A stretch of 64,000 nt of DNA, from the NCBI RefSeq assembly GCF_019931195.1, contig NZ_JAIOUO010000004.1, positions 186,001 to 250,000 on the forward strand, given 5' to 3'. The notes below the pieces were generated by a model. That model was not told where the DNA came from, ran no database searches, and saw only the letters and a list, made by a program, of their open reading frames with translations. Source of the DNA: Marinobacter sp. F4216 (GTDB lineage Bacteria > Pseudomonadota > Gammaproteobacteria > Pseudomonadales > Oleiphilaceae). The number at the start of each line of letters is the position of its first letter. Position 1 is the stretch's first letter. The position numbers and the translations under genes were made by a program. Shown here one piece after another: positions 7,347 through 15,698 of this stretch.

Positions 7347-9296
7347 TCATTCAGTTAAACACAGGACCACGAGTTTGTCGGCCTCCTGAAGATCCAGAAA
7401 ATGCTGCCTCGGCGGATTGAGAATCAGGTGGCGGCCTTGTTTATCGGGCCGAGCTCGAAACACGCCAAGAGTGATTTCCCCACCCTCGGCCAGCATTTTC
7501 TTCAGATGGTGAAAATCGACACTCTCCGGCAACGGGTAATCGGCCGGGTCCCGGAACTGGATCTCGGCCCCTCCGGCCGTAAAGAGTTCATCCAGAACAA
7601 CCCTGAGCTCCCGACGCAGCGCCACCTGGGCCAGCACATGGGACAGTATCACCGGGCTCACCAGCATTTCCGCGGGGCTGCCATCCAGAAGGTGTCGGTT
7701 GGCGGGATCACTGAGCTCCAAAATCACCTGAGGTCTGTGCGCCGACGCCGAAAGAACATCTTCCAGCTGCAGATAACCGACCATGGCTCTGGCGTCCGCC
7801 TCTTCCCCGGAAGGCAGGCGATCACTGCTCAGCAGAATCACAGAGTCGTATGTCGATGGCTCCAACTGCCGCAGCTCCCCTTCGAGCATGTAATCGGCCT
7901 CGATATGCCGACAGATCACTGGCGGTGTACTGCTGTATGTCCGAATAGCCAGCTCCCTTTCCTCAGCTGGAACCACCGACACACAGGTCAAATGAAAGCC
8001 AGCACACGGATAACTGGCCAGCTCTGACAACAAGCTGGGAACCCGTCGATTCCACCCGAGAACCAGGATGCGTCGGGGTTCAGAGCTTCGCTCCAGCGTC
8101 ACCGCTCGGGGTTCCTGCAGCCGGACAGCCGCCATACGTTGGCGTTCTGGACTGGCCTCGGTGTCCGCATAGTCCCGGGCCATCAGGATGACACGGTCGT
8201 CAGTGTCGACACGGGTATCCGAGGATGCGACAAGCTGAACATGCCATTCGTGGTGGTTACGCTTGAGTACACCAAGCACAATGGCGCTTGGCCTGGCGGC
8301 AGCAATCTCAGCCAGGGTAAGGCCGGCCATCGACTCTCCCCCTCGAACGAATATTTCGTTACCGCTTCCAGCGGTCAGGAGCTCGTTGTAGACCTCGGAA
8401 AGGCCCGGGTGAAGAAGGTTCTGAGCCATCAGACGGCTGATGGTGGCATCACCGGCAACCACTTCCGCAGCACCTGGGTAGGCCCGCTCAATCACAGCCC
8501 GTTTGCGAATATCCTGGATTTCCGCCACCACGAAGGGCAACGGGGAGCGGGACTGGCGTGCCAACGCTGCTATCGACAATAACGCCTTGACCGTTTCAAC
8601 GTCAGAAGTCACCAGATGGCTGACAGAATCATTGGGCGCGCTGGGCAGAATCACCACCGCCGCATCCAGACAGGCCACTCGATTCAGGGCCTCGGGCTGG
8701 ATCGCCGTGCCCGAGCGCAGGATCACCCGACGCACACGACGACCGATGCCCGGCTGGTTTCGAAGTTCGATCAGCTGATCTGCCGAAGCTTCTTCCGACA
8801 GCACCACAAGATTAAGCCGCTGGGTTTCGTGTTTTTCGAGAAAACGCTTCATGCGACCGGAGGAGGCCAGCAACTCGGACACCAGCGGCAGGCTCTGGCG
8901 GCTCATTCCCAGAACCACCAGATGGTTCTTCAGTGTCACCGGTGTCAGGCCACGTTCCAGATCGGCCATCTTGGCGATCAACCAGCGGGTGAGAATGGCC
9001 ACCAGGGTGCCCATAAACACCACATAGCCGCTGATGGTCAGCAGAGTCGAAACAACCCGCTGCCAATTGCCGACGTCATCGCCCAGATAACCCGGGTCGG
9101 TCAGGCGAAGGAAAGCCCACCAGATGGCCGAGCCTACGCTATCGAACGCCCCTCCAACAGGCAGGACCAGCAAGCCGCCCACCAGCGATATCAGGGCGAT
9201 AAACAGGGCGACCACCATTAGTTGAAAGCCAGCGCCTTTGACCAGTTGGCGTTCTATTACAAACTTGAGTCGATCAAGAATCCTCAACGGCTGCAT
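7347..9296 (-). CDS. CASTOR/POLLUX-type ion channel with two RCK domains
   Basis: 649 residues. Two membrane helices (about 25-47 and 83-107) flank a pore loop with the filter-like stretch RLTDPGYLGDD (64-74). The remainder is cytosolic and contains two NAD-binding RCK/TrkA-like folds beginning at HLVVLGMSRQS (~125) and RILVLGWNRRVP (~405). This is the layout of the bacterial relatives of plant CASTOR/POLLUX/DMI1 channels. The filter lacks the TVGYG sequence of potassium channels, so ion selectivity cannot be assigned. It is divergent from the ChaN-like lipoprotein gene, and no ribosome binding site better than the listed ATG is seen. Confidence 0.82.
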   Translation of the reverse strand: MQPLRILDRLKFVIERQLVKGAGFQLMVVALFIALISLVGGLLVLPVGGAFDSVGSAIWWAFLRLTDPGYLGDDVGNWQRVVSTLLTISGYVVFMGTLVAILTRWLIAKMADLERGLTPVTLKNHLVVLGMSRQSLPLVSELLASSGRMKRFLEKHETQRLNLVVLSEEASADQLIELRNQPGIGRRVRRVILRSGTAIQPEALNRVACLDAAVVILPSAPNDSVSHLVTSDVETVKALLSIAALARQSRSPLPFVVAEIQDIRKRAVIERAYPGAAEVVAGDATISRLMAQNLLHPGLSEVYNELLTAGSGNEIFVRGGESMAGLTLAEIAAARPSAIVLGVLKRNHHEWHVQLVASSDTRVDTDDRVILMARDYADTEASPERQRMAAVRLQEPRAVTLERSSEPRRILVLGWNRRVPSLLSELASYPCAGFHLTCVSVVPAEERELAIRTYSSTPPVICRHIEADYMLEGELRQLEPSTYDSVILLSSDRLPSGEEADARAMVGYLQLEDVLSASAHRPQVILELSDPANRHLLDGSPAEMLVSPVILSHVLAQVALRRELRVVLDELFTAGGAEIQFRDPADYPLPESVDFHHLKKMLAEGGEITLGVFRARPDKQGRHLILNPPRQHFLDLQEADKLVVLCLTE

Positions 9297-9409
9297 CGCT
9301 GCCCCTTTCCAGCAAACTGAATTACATCAGCTTATCCGATACCCGGATGATTTCACGAAACTTTTTCTTGCCGAAGTCTCATTTTGACGGGTTGCCGTAT
9401 ACTGCCTGT

Positions 9410-10414
9410 ATGAAAACATCCTTCCCCGCCCTGTTTCTGATCGCTCACCTGCTCGGCACACTTGGCTGCTCAACCATGACAACCTCTTCAAACCCGGCTC
9501 TCCCGCACGACACGCTCTACGATGCCAGTGTGTTCGATGCGGCTACCGCAACTGCGCTGTCGATCGAACAACTGGCGCAGCAACTGAAAGACACCGACGT
9601 CGTCGTGGTTGGCGAGTACCACGGCCACCAGGGAGCCCACCTGCTGCAATCCCGCCTGCAGGTGGCGTTGCACGGCCAGCGGCCGGAACAGGTGTTGACC
9701 ATGGAGCAGTTCAACCTGGATCACCAGGCCGATGTCGATCGTTACCTGAGGGGGGGAACCGGCGAAACAGAGATGATCGAAGATACCGATGCCTGGCCAA
9801 ACTACCGGGCGTCCTATCGCCCTCTGGTTGAGTTCGCACGTCAACACAGCATCCCGGTTGTCGCGGCCAACGCGCCAGCCGATGTGGTTCGCTGCGTGGG
9901 CAGGAGAGGCGCCGACTATCTGCAAACCCTGTCCTCAGAGGCCCGCATGCAACTACCGGAGACACCTTTCGCCGACACGGAGGGCTACCGTGAGAAATTC
10001 CTGGAGGCGATAGGCCACAGCCACGGGGAGTCCTCTGGCGAGATGAGTGCCCGCATGCAGAACACCTATCGCGCGCAGCTCCTTCGCGACAACACCATGG
10101 CCATGCGAATCCGTCAGGCCCGGGAGCAACACCCCGGGCATCAGGTACTGCATGTCACCGGCACGTTTCACAGTGAGGACCGCCTTGGCACCGTCGGCCT
10201 GCTCGAAGCCATGGCTCCGGATGTGTCAGTCGCCGTTATTTCGCCGGTGTTCCGTGCTGAAAATGGAACGGAGCCAGATATGAAGGAACACGGCAGGAAA
10301 GGCGACTACCTGTATCTCATCCACCCCCTGCCGCCGGAGTTCCGTGATTCGGAGCGGGAAAAAAAGGCCATGCGGGCACGATTCAACCGCAGTGCTGATA
10401 CCGAGTGCGATTGA
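9410..10414 (+). CDS. ChaN-family lipoprotein
   Basis: 334 residues from the ATG at 9410, which begins a lipoprotein signal peptide ending in L-G-C20; an upstream in-frame ATG (9347) would put extra sequence before the signal and is less likely. The mature part has the ChaN/haem-binding uptake fold signatures DVVVVGEYHGHQGAHLLQ and, near the end, HQVLHVTGTFHSEDRLG. Relatives bind haem or act in iron uptake at the outer membrane (Campylobacter ChaN); the exact role here is unknown. It stands alone, and the following macrodomain gene converges on it with 8 nt between stop codons. Confidence 0.85.
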   Translation: MKTSFPALFLIAHLLGTLGCSTMTTSSNPALPHDTLYDASVFDAATATALSIEQLAQQLKDTDVVVVGEYHGHQGAHLLQSRLQVALHGQRPEQVLTMEQFNLDHQADVDRYLRGGTGETEMIEDTDAWPNYRASYRPLVEFARQHSIPVVAANAPADVVRCVGRRGADYLQTLSSEARMQLPETPFADTEGYREKFLEAIGHSHGESSGEMSARMQNTYRAQLLRDNTMAMRIRQAREQHPGHQVLHVTGTFHSEDRLGTVGLLEAMAPDVSVAVISPVFRAENGTEPDMKEHGRKGDYLYLIHPLPPEFRDSEREKKAMRARFNRSADTECD

Positions 10415-10422
10415 TTCGGAAT

Positions 10423-10956
10423 CTAGCCGGCAGGCACCAGTCCCGCCTGGGAAAACGCGTGTCGAAAGGTGCGGTAATCACCTGAGCTGAACAGTACCAG
10501 CCGAACCTGTTTGACGCTCTTCAGGCGGGGAAGCGTATCAGCGATGGCCTGCGCCGTGACCTCGGCGGCCTCCCGCAGCGGATAACCAAACACGCCGGTG
10601 GAAATGGCCGGGAAAGCCACCGAGGACAGGCTGTTCTGCTCCGCCAGCATCAGCGCCTCCCGGTAGCAGGAGGCCAATAATTGGTCCGATGGCTCATCCA
10701 CACCATACACAGGCCCCAGGCAATGGATGACGTGACGGTTGGGCAGTGCATGGGCCGAACTGATCACCGCCTGCCCACACCGGATCGGCGCCAGTGGGCG
10801 GCACTCCTGCGCCAGTCCCGGTCCGGCAGCGGAGTGAATCGCACCCGCCACCCCGGCACCGGGCATGAGCTGGGCATTCGCCGCATTCACGATGGCATCC
10901 ATGTCCGGCTGATCCGCAATATTCCCTTGCACACATTCGACAGTCACCTGACTCAT
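10423..10956 (-). CDS. Macrodomain protein (ADP-ribose hydrolase type)
   Basis: 177 residues, starting at the ATG at 10956, which has GAGGAG 7 nt upstream. The macrodomain hallmarks are AIVNAANAQLMPGAGVAGAIHSAAG (binding of the distal ribose), a GQAVISSAHALPNRHVIHCLGPVYG strand and SVAFPAISTGVFGYP (phosphate loop). It is closest to the YmdB/MacroD type, which removes O-acetyl from O-acetyl-ADP-ribose or ADP-ribose from proteins and nucleic acids. It lies 55 nt downstream of the GH84 gene in the same direction and both have strong ribosome binding sites, so they are probably co-transcribed. Confidence 0.88.
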   Translation of the reverse strand: MSQVTVECVQGNIADQPDMDAIVNAANAQLMPGAGVAGAIHSAAGPGLAQECRPLAPIRCGQAVISSAHALPNRHVIHCLGPVYGVDEPSDQLLASCYREALMLAEQNSLSSVAFPAISTGVFGYPLREAAEVTAQAIADTLPRLKSVKQVRLVLFSSGDYRTFRHAFSQAGLVPAG

Positions 10957-11011
10957 GGCAACGCCTCCTCGGTGCTTGAAATCACTGGCAAACCAACGCC
11001 GTTTGATGTGA

Positions 11012-12079
11012 TTACTGGGTCTGGACCATTTCGTCGGTAACCTGGTAATCACCGTTCAGCCAACGCACCACCTCTCTGGCCGCCGGATGCTCGAATCCCT
11101 CGTAGCGGGTCTTCAGCGATCGCTTTTTCTCATCGCTGATTCGACCCAGGCCAGCATCCTGCAGCACCAGCAAGTCGGCATGAATCTGATCTGCCAGCTC
11201 CAGGCCCAGCACTTCCCGTGCTGCGTGGCGGAAGGAATGCATGTACTGGTAGTCGGGCCCCAGACGATAGGATTCCGCCAGGGTGATGGCCGGAATCTGG
11301 CTCAGTGTGGGCTGCAAGGCCGGATTGATGCCGTGCCCATGCAGGTAGGCCGCGTTGGCCGCCGGTCGGCCGGTAAAGCCACGTAAGTGCAGATGACGGG
11401 ACATCCGATCGCCATCGTTGACCGGGTAGTTGTCCCACAGCACCGGCTTGCGCCCGAGCAGGTCACCCACCTTGCGAAGATGGCCCGGCGTAATCTCCCG
11501 GGAACAGACTTCTTCGCCGGTCCAGAACACATCGATGTCATGGTCCAACAGGCGCCCGAAGTTATAAAGGTAATCCGAAGGCCGGTCCCCGAATACCCGG
11601 TCCAGTACCGGGTCGTCCGAGTAGTAGCTGGGGCAAACGCTGAGGCGCTGAACCGACACCTGGTCCCGCACCCAGTGAACAATATCCGCCTGGGTCTGGG
11701 CCAGGTCTGGCGTGTCAGCGCGCATGTCGTCGAACAAGATGGCGAGTTCTTCGATACCGATGTGCTCCAGCCAGATCAGTTTCTGGGCCAGTGCCTCCCG
11801 GGCAGCATCGTCGAAGTGATTGAAGATCTCATAGGGGCTCAACCCAACGCCAAAGCGGACGCCCTGTTCCCGACAGGTCCGGGCAAAATGTTTCAGCTCC
11901 GCCCGGGCTTCTGGCGGATGGGGTTCCTGCCAGCGCCGACGCAGGAACGGATCCGCCTTGGGAGCGTAAAGATAAAACCCATAGCCATGGGGTGCCAGAG
12001 CCTGAACCAGATGGCGCCGATCCTCCCAACTCCAGAGCGGCCCGTAGAACCCCTCGATCACGCCCAGTGTGATACTCAT
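11012..12079 (-). CDS. GH84 beta-N-acetylglucosaminidase (O-GlcNAcase-like)
   Basis: 355 residues from the ATG at 12079, preceded by AAGGAGGTG. The N-terminus IEGFYGPLWSWEDR and the catalytic Asp pair D117-D118 in AILFDDMRAD are the signature of glycoside hydrolase family 84, which uses substrate-assisted catalysis to remove terminal beta-GlcNAc (bacterial hyaluronidase/NagJ and human O-GlcNAcase). It consists only of the catalytic barrel plus a short helical tail. There is no signal peptide, so the enzyme should be cytosolic, unlike the secreted clostridial members. It heads a two-gene unit with a macrodomain protein. The natural substrate is unknown. Confidence 0.88.
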   Translation of the reverse strand: MSITLGVIEGFYGPLWSWEDRRHLVQALAPHGYGFYLYAPKADPFLRRRWQEPHPPEARAELKHFARTCREQGVRFGVGLSPYEIFNHFDDAAREALAQKLIWLEHIGIEELAILFDDMRADTPDLAQTQADIVHWVRDQVSVQRLSVCPSYYSDDPVLDRVFGDRPSDYLYNFGRLLDHDIDVFWTGEEVCSREITPGHLRKVGDLLGRKPVLWDNYPVNDGDRMSRHLHLRGFTGRPAANAAYLHGHGINPALQPTLSQIPAITLAESYRLGPDYQYMHSFRHAAREVLGLELADQIHADLLVLQDAGLGRISDEKKRSLKTRYEGFEHPAAREVVRWLNGDYQVTDEMVQTQ

Positions 12080-12208
12080 GGCTACACCTCCTTGTATGAA
12101 TTGGCGTGGAAACCGGGCTACGCCGCCAGCTGCGGACAATAACATCGGCCAAGGTTAGGGCCTGTCACCAAAGCCGGCTATTATAGCCACAGGCCCCGGG
12201 AATTATTT

Positions 12209-13258
12209 ATGACCGCATCCACTCAACGACTTGCCAGCCTTGATGCCCTGCGGGGGCTGGCCGCACTGGCGGTGGTGCTGTTTCACTACCTGCCCTATTA
12301 CAACACGCTCTACGGCCATTCCTTCAATTTATCAGACAACAGCGAATGGCTGCTAAGCTTTGGCCGTTACGGGGTCCACGTGTTTTTCATTATCAGTGGC
12401 TTCGTTATTTTCATGACCCTTGAAAAGACCAGCCACGCTCGCTGGTTTGGCTTGGCACGCGCCTTTCGACTGTTACCGGCCCTGTGGGCTGGCATTGCAC
12501 TCACCTACCTGTCGGTCCAGTGGCTGGGTCCTGAAGATCGGGCCGTCAGCTTTGGCACCGCACTGCTGAACACCACCCTGATGCACGAATACCTGGGGGC
12601 CGAACATGTAGATGGCGCCTACTGGAGCCTGGTGATCGAGGTAACCTTCTACGGCTGGATGGCACTGTTGTTCTTCGGCCTGCGCAGCTGGCATCAACTC
12701 AGAACCCTGCTGACACTCTGGGTCGCCATCAGCTACGCTGGCGTAATCTGGTGGAAACAGATTCCCGAGCCACTGGAATTCCTGATCAAAGACCTGCTGT
12801 TCGTCAAATACGCTCCGCTGTTTGTCACCGGCATGCTGATCTACCGCCGCTACCGTCACGGCCCTGGCAGCCACTGGGACACGCTCCTGCTGTTGATGAG
12901 TATCGGCCATGGGCTGGTTGCCTACAAATCGCCCTATAACATCTTTGTCCTGCTCTGCCTCGGGCTGTTTACCCTGGCCGTATTCGGGTGGGCCAACTGG
13001 CTGGCCAACCGTCCGCTGCTCTGGCTGGGCAGTCTCTCCTACAGCCTCTATCTGCTGCACCAGAACATCGGCTATGGCGTGATGGACCTGAGCTACGCGT
13101 CCGGACTGCCCGGCTGGCTGGGGGTGGTGCTGGCGCTGACCACGGCCCTTACGCTGGCAGCACTGGTGCACTACACCATTGAAAAACCCGCCCTTTCAGC
13201 TTTCCGCCGCTGGCGACGCCGAAGCGAGAAGCCGGCGGCATCCGCCCTGACGGAATGA
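12209..13258 (+). CDS. Acyltransferase-3 family membrane protein
   Basis: 349 residues with about ten hydrophobic helices, the whole length being one acyltransferase-3 (OafA/NodX-type) domain. The N-terminal RLASLDALRGLAALAVVLFHY carries the family's R-G-x-A and the probable catalytic His in the first helix, and FFIISGFVIF follows. Such proteins acylate sugars of O-antigen, exopolysaccharide or other envelope glycans using an acyl donor from the cytoplasm. It is transcribed away from the GH84 gene. No glycan cluster is adjacent, so the acceptor is unknown. Confidence 0.88.
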   Translation: MTASTQRLASLDALRGLAALAVVLFHYLPYYNTLYGHSFNLSDNSEWLLSFGRYGVHVFFIISGFVIFMTLEKTSHARWFGLARAFRLLPALWAGIALTYLSVQWLGPEDRAVSFGTALLNTTLMHEYLGAEHVDGAYWSLVIEVTFYGWMALLFFGLRSWHQLRTLLTLWVAISYAGVIWWKQIPEPLEFLIKDLLFVKYAPLFVTGMLIYRRYRHGPGSHWDTLLLLMSIGHGLVAYKSPYNIFVLLCLGLFTLAVFGWANWLANRPLLWLGSLSYSLYLLHQNIGYGVMDLSYASGLPGWLGVVLALTTALTLAALVHYTIEKPALSAFRRWRRRSEKPAASALTE

Positions 13259-13356
13259 CGTGCCTCAAACGCAGTCGTTCCGATTGTTGTCTAGACTGTC
13301 TGTCATCGCCAATGGTCACCCCGTTGCCCGGACAACATCCGCTGTAGGAGCCCACC

Positions 13357-13815
13357 ATGGAAATAAAAACCTATGAGGAGCTGATTGACTGGACGCGCCA
13401 GCTGCATGCCCACCTGGCAAGAAGCCTTCAGGCATCAGCCGAGAAAGCCACGGATGAACGAGCCCGCGCCCTGCTGGATTACATCAGCACCCATGAAGCC
13501 AAGCTGGAACAGGCAGTGGCTGAATTCGAGAAACAGGCCGACCCCAAGGCCATGCATACCCGGCTGTACGATTACGCGAATCACAAGCCCATTGAATCCC
13601 ACCGGACCATTGATACCCACTACGCCGAGCTGGGCTTCTCCGACATCGAACGGGAAGTCTTTGATTTTCATGACCAGGTTATGGACCTGTATGACACCTT
13701 GATCGGCAAGGCAGAAATCCCCGAGGCCAAAGCCCTGCTGGAAGACCTCAAGGCCCTGGAAGAGCACGAGGCCATGCGCCTGGCTCGCCAGATCGGTAGC
13801 GCTGATGACCTGTAG
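13357..13815 (+). CDS. Small helical protein, ferritin-like in character
   Basis: 152 residues, almost entirely amphipathic helix and rich in Glu, His and Asp (STHEAKLEQAVAEFEKQ, DFHDQVMDLYDTLIGK, LKALEEHEAMRLARQ). The spaced E/H residues in four predicted helices recall rubrerythrin or ferritin-like bundles, but I cannot place it in a named family. AGGAG lies 8 nt before the ATG. It is a single gene, separated from the TRAP operon downstream by ~140 nt. Confidence 0.65.
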   Translation: MEIKTYEELIDWTRQLHAHLARSLQASAEKATDERARALLDYISTHEAKLEQAVAEFEKQADPKAMHTRLYDYANHKPIESHRTIDTHYAELGFSDIEREVFDFHDQVMDLYDTLIGKAEIPEAKALLEDLKALEEHEAMRLARQIGSADDL

Positions 13816-13955
13816 CCGCCTAAGACCAAGGTCGTAAACCGCCCCCTTTTTGTTCAGTTTTCCTACTACAATTGCTAACTTGAACGCCCGATAAGCGCTG
13901 GCTCTTTCCCAACGGAATGGGCTTATAAATAAAATGAGTAGAGGTAAGAAGAGCA

Positions 13956-15032
13956 ATGAAGATTCGTTCTGTTCTTTCCGCGGCCGTGCTGGCCGTGAGC
14001 ACTGTGTTCGCATCCACGCAGGCCCTCGCACAGGAAAAATTCACTCTGCGTCTGGCAGAAACCTGGGGCCCGAACTTCCCGATTTTCGGTGAAGCTACCA
14101 AGAACATGGCCGAGATGGCCGAAAAGATGTCCGATGGCCGCCTGCGCATCCGCATCGATTCCTCCAACAAGCATAAGGCTCCGTTCGGCGTCTTCGACAT
14201 GGTCAAGGCCGGCCAGTACGACATGGGCCACTCGGCCTCCTACTACTGGAAAGGCAAGGTGCCCAACACCCTGTTCTTCACCAGCATGCCATTTGGCATG
14301 ACTGCGCAGGAGCAGTATGCCTGGTTCTACTACGGCGATGGCATGGAGCTGATGCAGGAAGTGTATGAGCCCCATAACCTGATGTCCTTCCCGGGTGGCA
14401 ACACCGGCATCCAGATGGGCGGCTGGTTCCGCAAGGAAATCAACTCCATTGACGACCTGCAGGGCCTGAAAATGCGTATTCCGGGCTTTGCCGGCGAAGT
14501 CTTCGCCGAAGTCGGCGTCAGCCCCACCAACATTGCCCCGGGCGAGCTGTACACCGCGCTCGAGCGTAATACCATCGACGCCGTTGAATGGGTAGGCCCG
14601 GCTCTGGACCTGCGTCTGGGCTTCCAGCAGATCGCCGATTACTACTATACCGGCTGGCACGAGCCTGCCACCGAACTGCAATTCCTGGTGAACAAGAAGA
14701 CCTGGGAAAAGCTGCCGGCTGACCTGCAGGAGATCCTGCGTATCTCGATGCGTACCGCCGCCTACGACATGCTGATCCAATCCCAGCATGAAAATGCCAA
14801 GGCCTGGGCCACCATCAAAGAAGAGCATCCGGAGCTGCAGGTTAAGCAATTCCCGGAAGAGGTGTTTGAAGCCATGTACAAGGCTAACAAGAAGCTTCTG
14901 AAAGAAGCGGCTGAGGGTGACGAACTGGCGTCCCGGATTGTTGCCTCCCAGGAGGAATATCTGGAGAAGTCCCGCGCTTACACGGATATTTCCGAGCGCG
15001 CATACCTCAACACCATGGCTGAAGTCGAGTAA
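13956..15032 (+). CDS. dctP: TRAP transporter solute-binding protein (DctP family)
   Basis: 358 residues with a cleavable signal peptide (1 to about 25, ending A-L-A-Q). The mature protein has the DctP/TakP fold; the stretch GLKMRIPGFAGEVFAEVGVSPTNIAPGELYTALERNTIDAVEWVGP carries the conserved Arg that clamps a carboxylate ligand. The overall sequence resembles the branch that binds 2-oxo acids or other organic acids, but the ligand is not certain. It is the first gene of a dctP-dctQ-dctM operon. A terminator-like hairpin after it probably makes it more abundant than the two membrane components. Confidence 0.93.
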   Translation: MKIRSVLSAAVLAVSTVFASTQALAQEKFTLRLAETWGPNFPIFGEATKNMAEMAEKMSDGRLRIRIDSSNKHKAPFGVFDMVKAGQYDMGHSASYYWKGKVPNTLFFTSMPFGMTAQEQYAWFYYGDGMELMQEVYEPHNLMSFPGGNTGIQMGGWFRKEINSIDDLQGLKMRIPGFAGEVFAEVGVSPTNIAPGELYTALERNTIDAVEWVGPALDLRLGFQQIADYYYTGWHEPATELQFLVNKKTWEKLPADLQEILRISMRTAAYDMLIQSQHENAKAWATIKEEHPELQVKQFPEEVFEAMYKANKKLLKEAAEGDELASRIVASQEEYLEKSRAYTDISERAYLNTMAEVE

Positions 15033-15045
15033 GATAGAGGCCGTC

Positions 15046-15078
15046 AAAGAGCCGGGATCGCTCTGAGCGATCCCGGTT
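15046..15078 (+). terminator. Hairpin between dctP and dctQ (partial terminator or mRNA stabiliser)
   Basis: A 12-13-bp stem CCGGGATCGCTC / GAGCGATCCCGG with a short loop, followed by TTTTGTTGTTT. It lies within the operon, so it most likely reduces read-through or protects the 3' end of dctP mRNA. Confidence 0.75.
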
Positions 15079-15152
15079 TTGTTGTTTATAGGGAGTCGAT
15101 CGACGACGACCAGAGAGCAAAACGCACCAGACCGCGAGGCGGAGGGTTTTTG

Positions 15153-15698
15153 ATGCAGTGGATAATTAAACTCGACGAAGGCCTCGGCCGTTTATCCACG
15201 TTCTGTGGGTGGATTGCCTGTATTGCCATGATCCTGATGACGGCCAACGTGTTTTACGATGTGGTCGCCCGATACCTGTTTAACTCGGTTTCCATCGGAA
15301 TGCAGGAAATGGAGTGGCATCTCTATTCCGTTGTCTTCCTGTTAGGTATCCCCTACGCCCTGCGGGCCGATGGCCACGTTCGGGTGGACGTGTTCTACGC
15401 CAGATGGGGTAACAAGGCCAAGGCCTGGGTCAACCTGATCGGCGCCGTCATTTTTGTGCTGCCCTTTGCTTACCTGATCGGCACCTACGGTTACGAGTTC
15501 GCCCTGGACTCCTACAAGATGGGCGAAAGCAGTGGTGACCCCGGTGGCCTGCCGCATCGCTTCATCATCAAAGCGGTTATTCCTTTTTCTGCCTTTTTCA
15601 TCGCCACCGCCGGCCTGGGCATGATCACCCTCGCCCTACGGGTTATGTCCGGTGAGAAAAGCTACGAAGTCGAGCACAGCGCAGGAGGTCTGGCATGA
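15153..15698 (+). CDS. dctQ: TRAP transporter small membrane subunit (DctQ family)
   Basis: 181 residues from the ATG at 15153, which has GGAGGG 6 nt upstream; a TTG directly before it is not needed. Four membrane helices, with the family pattern FYDVVARYLFNSVSIGMQEMEWHLYSVVFLLG in the first half. It forms the membrane complex of the TRAP carrier with DctM and accepts ligand from DctP. Its stop codon overlaps the dctM start (ATGA), showing translational coupling. Confidence 0.92.
   Translation: MQWIIKLDEGLGRLSTFCGWIACIAMILMTANVFYDVVARYLFNSVSIGMQEMEWHLYSVVFLLGIPYALRADGHVRVDVFYARWGNKAKAWVNLIGAVIFVLPFAYLIGTYGYEFALDSYKMGESSGDPGGLPHRFIIKAVIPFSAFFIATAGLGMITLALRVMSGEKSYEVEHSAGGLA

Noticed and set aside
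13923-15047. A long minus-strand frame opposite dctP
   Set aside because: A shadow of dctP, which has a signal peptide and DctP motifs in the other direction.
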